A DNA stretch of 64,000 nt from Dyella_B nitratireducens. GTDB lineage: Bacteria; Pseudomonadota; Gammaproteobacteria; Xanthomonadales; Rhodanobacteraceae. The notes under the pieces were generated by a model. That model did no database searches and was not told the origin of the DNA. It saw only the letters and a list, made by a program, of their open reading frames with translations. Every line of letters begins with the position of its first letter. Position 1 is the stretch's first letter. Both the position numbers and the translations under genes were made by a program. This document shows, in pieces, positions 60,123 through 64,000 of this stretch. Where the stretch lies: assembly GCF_049532905.1 (NCBI RefSeq), contig NZ_CP064032.1:1-64000 (forward strand), read 5' to 3'.

Positions 60123-63100
60123 ATGATCGCACTCGACGGGCAGAGCGCCCTCTCGCCTTTTCGTCTTGACCGTCTCAATGCCCGCCTGGATGCCCTGCAC
60201 CGTGGCACCCGCGTGCAGGCCTGCTGGTTTGTCTATGTCATCGATGCGGCCGCCGAGCCGGAAGGCGAGCAGCGCCAGCGCTTGCTGGAGGCGCTGGAGG
60301 CCAAGGACAGCAAGCCGGACATGGCTTCGCTGTGGGTAGTGCCGCGACTGGGCACGATTTCCCCATGGTCGAGCAAGGCCACCGATATCCTGCATGACTG
60401 CGGCTTCGACGCGCGCCGGGTCGAGCGCGGTACGGCCTATCAGGTAAGCGGCCTGCCGGCCACCGACGATGCAAGCTACCGCGACGTGCTCGGGGTGCTG
60501 CATGACGCGATGACGCAATCGGTGCTCACCCGCCTGGAGCAGGCGCAGGGCTTGTTCCTTGCCGGGCAGCCGGGCGATCTGGTGCACATCAGGTTGGGCA
60601 CCGACCCGCGCGCAGCACTCGCCCGTGCCAATACCGACCTGGGCCTGGCGCTGGCCGATGACGAGATCGATTACCTGGCCGCGCGTTATGCCGAACTCGG
60701 CCGTGATCCAACCGATGCCGAACTCTTCATGTTCGCGCAGGCTAACTCCGAGCATTGCCGTCACAAGGTGTTCAACGCCAGTTGGACGCTGGATGGCGAA
60801 GCGCAGGAGAAAAGCCTGTTCGCCATGATCAAGAACACGCACCAGCATTCACCTGCCTACACGCTTTCCGCTTACAAAGACAATGCGGCCGTGATCGAAG
60901 GCCATCCCGGCAAGCGTTTCGTCTGCGGCGACGACGGTGTGTGGCGTGCAAGCGAAGAGCGCATCGAATATGCGATCAAGGTGGAAACGCACAACCATCC
61001 CACCGCGATCGCACCCTGGCCGGGTGCCGCCACTGGTGCGGGCGGCGAGATTCGCGACGAAGGTGCCACCGGCCGCGGCGCCAAGCCAAAAGCCGGCCTT
61101 ACCGGTTTCTCCGTATCGGATCTGCGCATTCCTGGCTCGCCGCAACCATGGGAAGTCGAACGCCCGCTGCCGCCACGCATGGCCAGCGCGTTCGAAATCA
61201 TGCGCGATGGTCCGCTCGGCGCCGCCGCCTTCAACAACGAATTCGGCCGTCCCTGCCTGGGCGGCTACTTCCGCACTTACGAGCATGAAACCGGCGAAGC
61301 CGGCGTACGTCGCGGCTATGACAAGCCGATCATGATCGCCGGCGGCCTTGCCAACATGCGCAGCGAACACGTGCAGAAGCGCGAGCTGCAGCCGGGACAT
61401 GCGGTGATCGTGCTCGGCGGCCCGGCCATGCTGATTGGTTTGGGTGGTGGCGCGGCGTCGTCGATGGCATCCGGTGCGTCCAGCGCGGAACTCGACTTCG
61501 CCTCCGTGCAACGCGACAACGCGGAAATGGAGCGCCGTTGCCAGCAAGTCATCGATAGCTGCTGGTCGCTGGGCGAGCACAATCCCATTGTCAGCATCCA
61601 CGACGTCGGCGCAGGCGGCTTGTCCAACGCCATCCCCGAATTGCTCAACGATGCCGGCGTAGGCGGCGAGATCGATTTGTCGAAAGTGCCCTGCGACGAC
61701 CCCTCGCTCTCGCCGATGCAGGTGTGGAGCAACGAATCGCAAGAGCGTTACGTACTGGCGATCGAGCAAGAACACGTGCCGCAGTTTGAAGCATTCTGCG
61801 CACGCGAACGTTGCCCGTATGCCGTGGTCGGCACTGCCACCAAGGAGCGCGTGCTGCGTGTTACCGATCCGCGTCGCAACCTGACGGTGATCGATCTGCC
61901 GATGGATGTGCTGTTCGGCAAAGCGCCGCGCATGCATCGCGATACCAAGCACATCAAGCCGCGTATCGATTTGATTCCGGATCTCAGCGGCATCGGCATG
62001 GACGAGGCGCTGATGCGCGTGCTGCGCCTGCCGACGGTGGGCAGCAAGAGTTTTCTTATCACCATCGGCGATCGCACCGTGGGCGGCTTGTGCGCACGCG
62101 ATCCGATGGTCGGCCCGTGGCAGGTGCCGGTGGCCGATTGCGCCGTGACGCTGGTGGATTTCGAAGGCTACCAGGGCGAAGCGATGGCGATAGCCGAACG
62201 CGCGCCGGTGGCGCTGCTCAACAGCGCGGCAGCTGCGCGTCTTGCCGTGGGCGAGGCCATCACCAATCTTGCCGCAGCGCCGATCGATCATTTGAACGAA
62301 GTGCGTCTTTCCGCCAACTGGATGGCGGCCGTGAATCACCCAGGCGAAGACGCTGCCTTGTTCGATGCGGTGAAGGCCGTGGGCATGGAGCTATGTCCGG
62401 AGCTGGATATTTCCATTCCGGTTGGCAAGGATTCGCTATCCATGCAAACCGTGTGGCACGACGGCGATACGCCGCAGCGCACGGTGGCGCCGGTGTCGCT
62501 GGTCATTACCGGCTTTACGCGCGTCAGTGATGTTCGTCGCACGCTTACGCCGCAATTGCGGCTCGATCGCGGCGATTCCGATCTGTGGCTGATCGATCTC
62601 GGCGCAGGCCGCGGCCGCCTCGGTGGCTCTGCGCTTACCCAGGTATTCAATCGTGGCGGCGGCATGCCGCCCGATCTGGATGACGCCAAGCGCCTGAAAG
62701 CGCTGTTCGATCTGGTGCAGGAAGCGAATCGTGCAGGCATGTTGCTGGCCTATCACGATCGCTCCGACGGCGGCGTGATCATCACGCTGCTGGAAATGGC
62801 TTTCGCCGGCCGTTGCGGCCTGGAAATTACCTTGGATGGCTGGGCCGAAGCCACGCTGCGCGCGTTGTTCAATGAAGAACTCGGCGCGGTGCTGCAAGTG
62901 GCCACGGCCAACCGCGAAGCGTTCGAGTCGTTGCTGATCAAGCATGGCCTGGCCGGCATGAGCAATCGCATCGGCCGTCCGAAGGAAAAGCTCGGCATCA
63001 AGCTTTTCCTCAACAAGGAAACGCTGTTCAAGTGGAACTGGACGCAGCTGTTCAAGGCGTGGAATGAAACCAGCCACGCGATGCAACGTCTGCGCGACAA

Positions 63101-63983
63101 CCCCGTCAGCGCGGATGCGGAGCTGGAATGGCGTATCGACGATGCCGATGCAGGCATCAGTCCGAAGCTGACATTTGATCCGGCGGATGACATCGCCGCC
63201 CTGTACATCAACAAAGCGGCGCGTCCGCGCGTAGCGATCCTGCGCGAGCAAGGTGTGAACGGCCAGGTCGAGATGGCTGCGGCATTCACGCGCGCGGGCT
63301 TCGACGCGGTGGACGTGCACATGTCCGATCTCGCCAGCGGGCGCATCAAGCTGAGAGATTTCCGCGGCTTTGCAGCGTGCGGCGGCTTCTCCTTCGGCGA
63401 CGTGCTCGGCGCTGGCCGTGGCTGGGCAGCATCGATTCTTTACAACGACATGCTGCGCGCAGAATTCAGCACCTTCTTTGCCGACAGCACCAAGTTCGCA
63501 TTGGGCGTGTGCAACGGCTGCCAGATGATGAGCCAGTTGAAAGACATCATTCCTGATGCGCAGCACTGGCCGAAGTTCTTGCGTAACGCCTCCGAGCAAT
63601 ACGAAGCGCGCCTGGCCACGCTCGAAGTGCTGGATTCGCCCAGCATCTTCTTCAAGGGCATGAACGGCTCGCGTATTCCGGTCGTGGTGGCGCATGGCGA
63701 GGGCCGCGTCGTGTTTCCGGCGTCCTGCAGCCCTTCGAAAGCAGGCAGTGCCGTGCGCTTCGTCGACAACCGCGGCAAACCCACCGAACACTATCCGCTC
63801 AATCCCAACGGTTCGCCGGGCGGCCTCGCCGGCTTCACTGCGGCGGATGGGCGCGTGACGATCCTGATGCCGCATCCGGAGCGCGTGTTCCGCAGCGTGC
63901 AGATGAGCTGGCATCCGGATAACTGGGGCGAGGATTCGCCGTGGATGCGCATGTTCCGTAACGCAAGGGTGTGGTGCGGCTGA
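60123..63983 (+). CDS. purL: Phosphoribosylformylglycinamidine synthase PurL
   Basis: A 1286-residue single-chain enzyme of purine synthesis. The N-terminal domain is followed by the synthetase halves (ANSEHCRHKVFNASW, KVETHNHPTAIAPWPGAATG) and a C-terminal glutaminase domain with the Cys nucleophile (GVCNGCQMM) and His/Glu (PHPERVF). It uses glutamine and ATP to turn FGAR to FGAM. It ends 17 bases before the window end. Confidence 0.97.
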   Translation: MIALDGQSALSPFRLDRLNARLDALHRGTRVQACWFVYVIDAAAEPEGEQRQRLLEALEAKDSKPDMASLWVVPRLGTISPWSSKATDILHDCGFDARRVERGTAYQVSGLPATDDASYRDVLGVLHDAMTQSVLTRLEQAQGLFLAGQPGDLVHIRLGTDPRAALARANTDLGLALADDEIDYLAARYAELGRDPTDAELFMFAQANSEHCRHKVFNASWTLDGEAQEKSLFAMIKNTHQHSPAYTLSAYKDNAAVIEGHPGKRFVCGDDGVWRASEERIEYAIKVETHNHPTAIAPWPGAATGAGGEIRDEGATGRGAKPKAGLTGFSVSDLRIPGSPQPWEVERPLPPRMASAFEIMRDGPLGAAAFNNEFGRPCLGGYFRTYEHETGEAGVRRGYDKPIMIAGGLANMRSEHVQKRELQPGHAVIVLGGPAMLIGLGGGAASSMASGASSAELDFASVQRDNAEMERRCQQVIDSCWSLGEHNPIVSIHDVGAGGLSNAIPELLNDAGVGGEIDLSKVPCDDPSLSPMQVWSNESQERYVLAIEQEHVPQFEAFCARERCPYAVVGTATKERVLRVTDPRRNLTVIDLPMDVLFGKAPRMHRDTKHIKPRIDLIPDLSGIGMDEALMRVLRLPTVGSKSFLITIGDRTVGGLCARDPMVGPWQVPVADCAVTLVDFEGYQGEAMAIAERAPVALLNSAAAARLAVGEAITNLAAAPIDHLNEVRLSANWMAAVNHPGEDAALFDAVKAVGMELCPELDISIPVGKDSLSMQTVWHDGDTPQRTVAPVSLVITGFTRVSDVRRTLTPQLRLDRGDSDLWLIDLGAGRGRLGGSALTQVFNRGGGMPPDLDDAKRLKALFDLVQEANRAGMLLAYHDRSDGGVIITLLEMAFAGRCGLEITLDGWAEATLRALFNEELGAVLQVATANREAFESLLIKHGLAGMSNRIGRPKEKLGIKLFLNKETLFKWNWTQLFKAWNETSHAMQRLRDNPVSADAELEWRIDDADAGISPKLTFDPADDIAALYINKAARPRVAILREQGVNGQVEMAAAFTRAGFDAVDVHMSDLASGRIKLRDFRGFAACGGFSFGDVLGAGRGWAASILYNDMLRAEFSTFFADSTKFALGVCNGCQMMSQLKDIIPDAQHWPKFLRNASEQYEARLATLEVLDSPSIFFKGMNGSRIPVVVAHGEGRVVFPASCSPSKAGSAVRFVDNRGKPTEHYPLNPNGSPGGLAGFTAADGRVTILMPHPERVFRSVQMSWHPDNWGEDSPWMRMFRNARVWCG

Positions 63984-64000
63984 CGTTTGCCGCACAGCGG

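Overview
The window reads as a chromosomal segment of a gammaproteobacterium of the Xanthomonadales, most likely Rhodanobacteraceae (Dyella, Frateuria or Luteibacter type). This rests on the GC-rich housekeeping genes, the pepA-holC / lptF-lptG-PIN arrangement, the DsbC-like and periplasmic ATP-dependent ligase genes, and the large propeller-type hybrid sensor kinase. The assignment is by recognition of protein families only.

The window has two halves. About 1-37,900 is accessory and mosaic, with several visibly AT-rich stretches. About 38,300-64,000 is ordinary core chromosome.

Accessory half. (a) 1-5,700: four small to medium proteins without Sec signals share an Asn/Ser-rich start and the motif SPSSGNSGASGN. 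One carries a collagen-like domain plus two chitin-binding modules, and another ends in a chitin-binding module. They are followed by a trypsin-like protease. (b) 6,300-8,400: a tandem glycosyltransferase. (c) 8,700-13,400: a dermonecrotic-toxin-like protein, a divergently encoded protein with a C-terminal membrane segment, and a helical protein of unknown function. (d) 13,450-17,300: a dicarboxylate uptake operon (dctA, porin, kgtP). (e) 17,700-20,840: two duplicated harpin-like proteins, a DEDD exonuclease and a second trypsin-like protease. (f) 21,400-22,200: an amidase without a signal peptide. (g) 22,900-34,400: a chaperone-usher fimbrial operon, a trimeric autotransporter adhesin and a duplicated tip adhesin. 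(h) 34,400-37,950: a poorly understood stretch, an NRPS condensation-domain stub and a family 5 glycoside hydrolase.

The most interesting signal is a toolkit of apparently secreted, modular proteins in (a), (c) and (e). They share a short Ser/Asn/Gly motif, a roughly 80-residue module that sits C-terminally in one protease and N-terminally in the other, and an AT-rich promoter box. The likely route is a non-Sec system such as type III secretion, but no secretion apparatus lies in the window, so this is inference. Five MITE-like palindromic elements (222-308 bp) flank the protease 1 gene, the amidase gene and the fimbrial operon. A related family of about 70-bp palindromes is scattered across both halves.

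Core half: a RimK-type ribosomal modification pair, an OmpR-type two-component system, L-serine dehydratase, a glutaredoxin-like protein, a YceI-cytochrome b561-YceI operon, a hybrid sensor kinase whose receiver has Glu in place of the phosphoacceptor Asp, HolC and PepA, LptF/LptG with a PIN protein, threonine aldolase, an intracellular PHA depolymerase, an RDD protein, XerD, a DsbC-like protein, a periplasmic DNA ligase and PurL. The window contains no tRNA, rRNA, CRISPR array or transposase gene that I can see.
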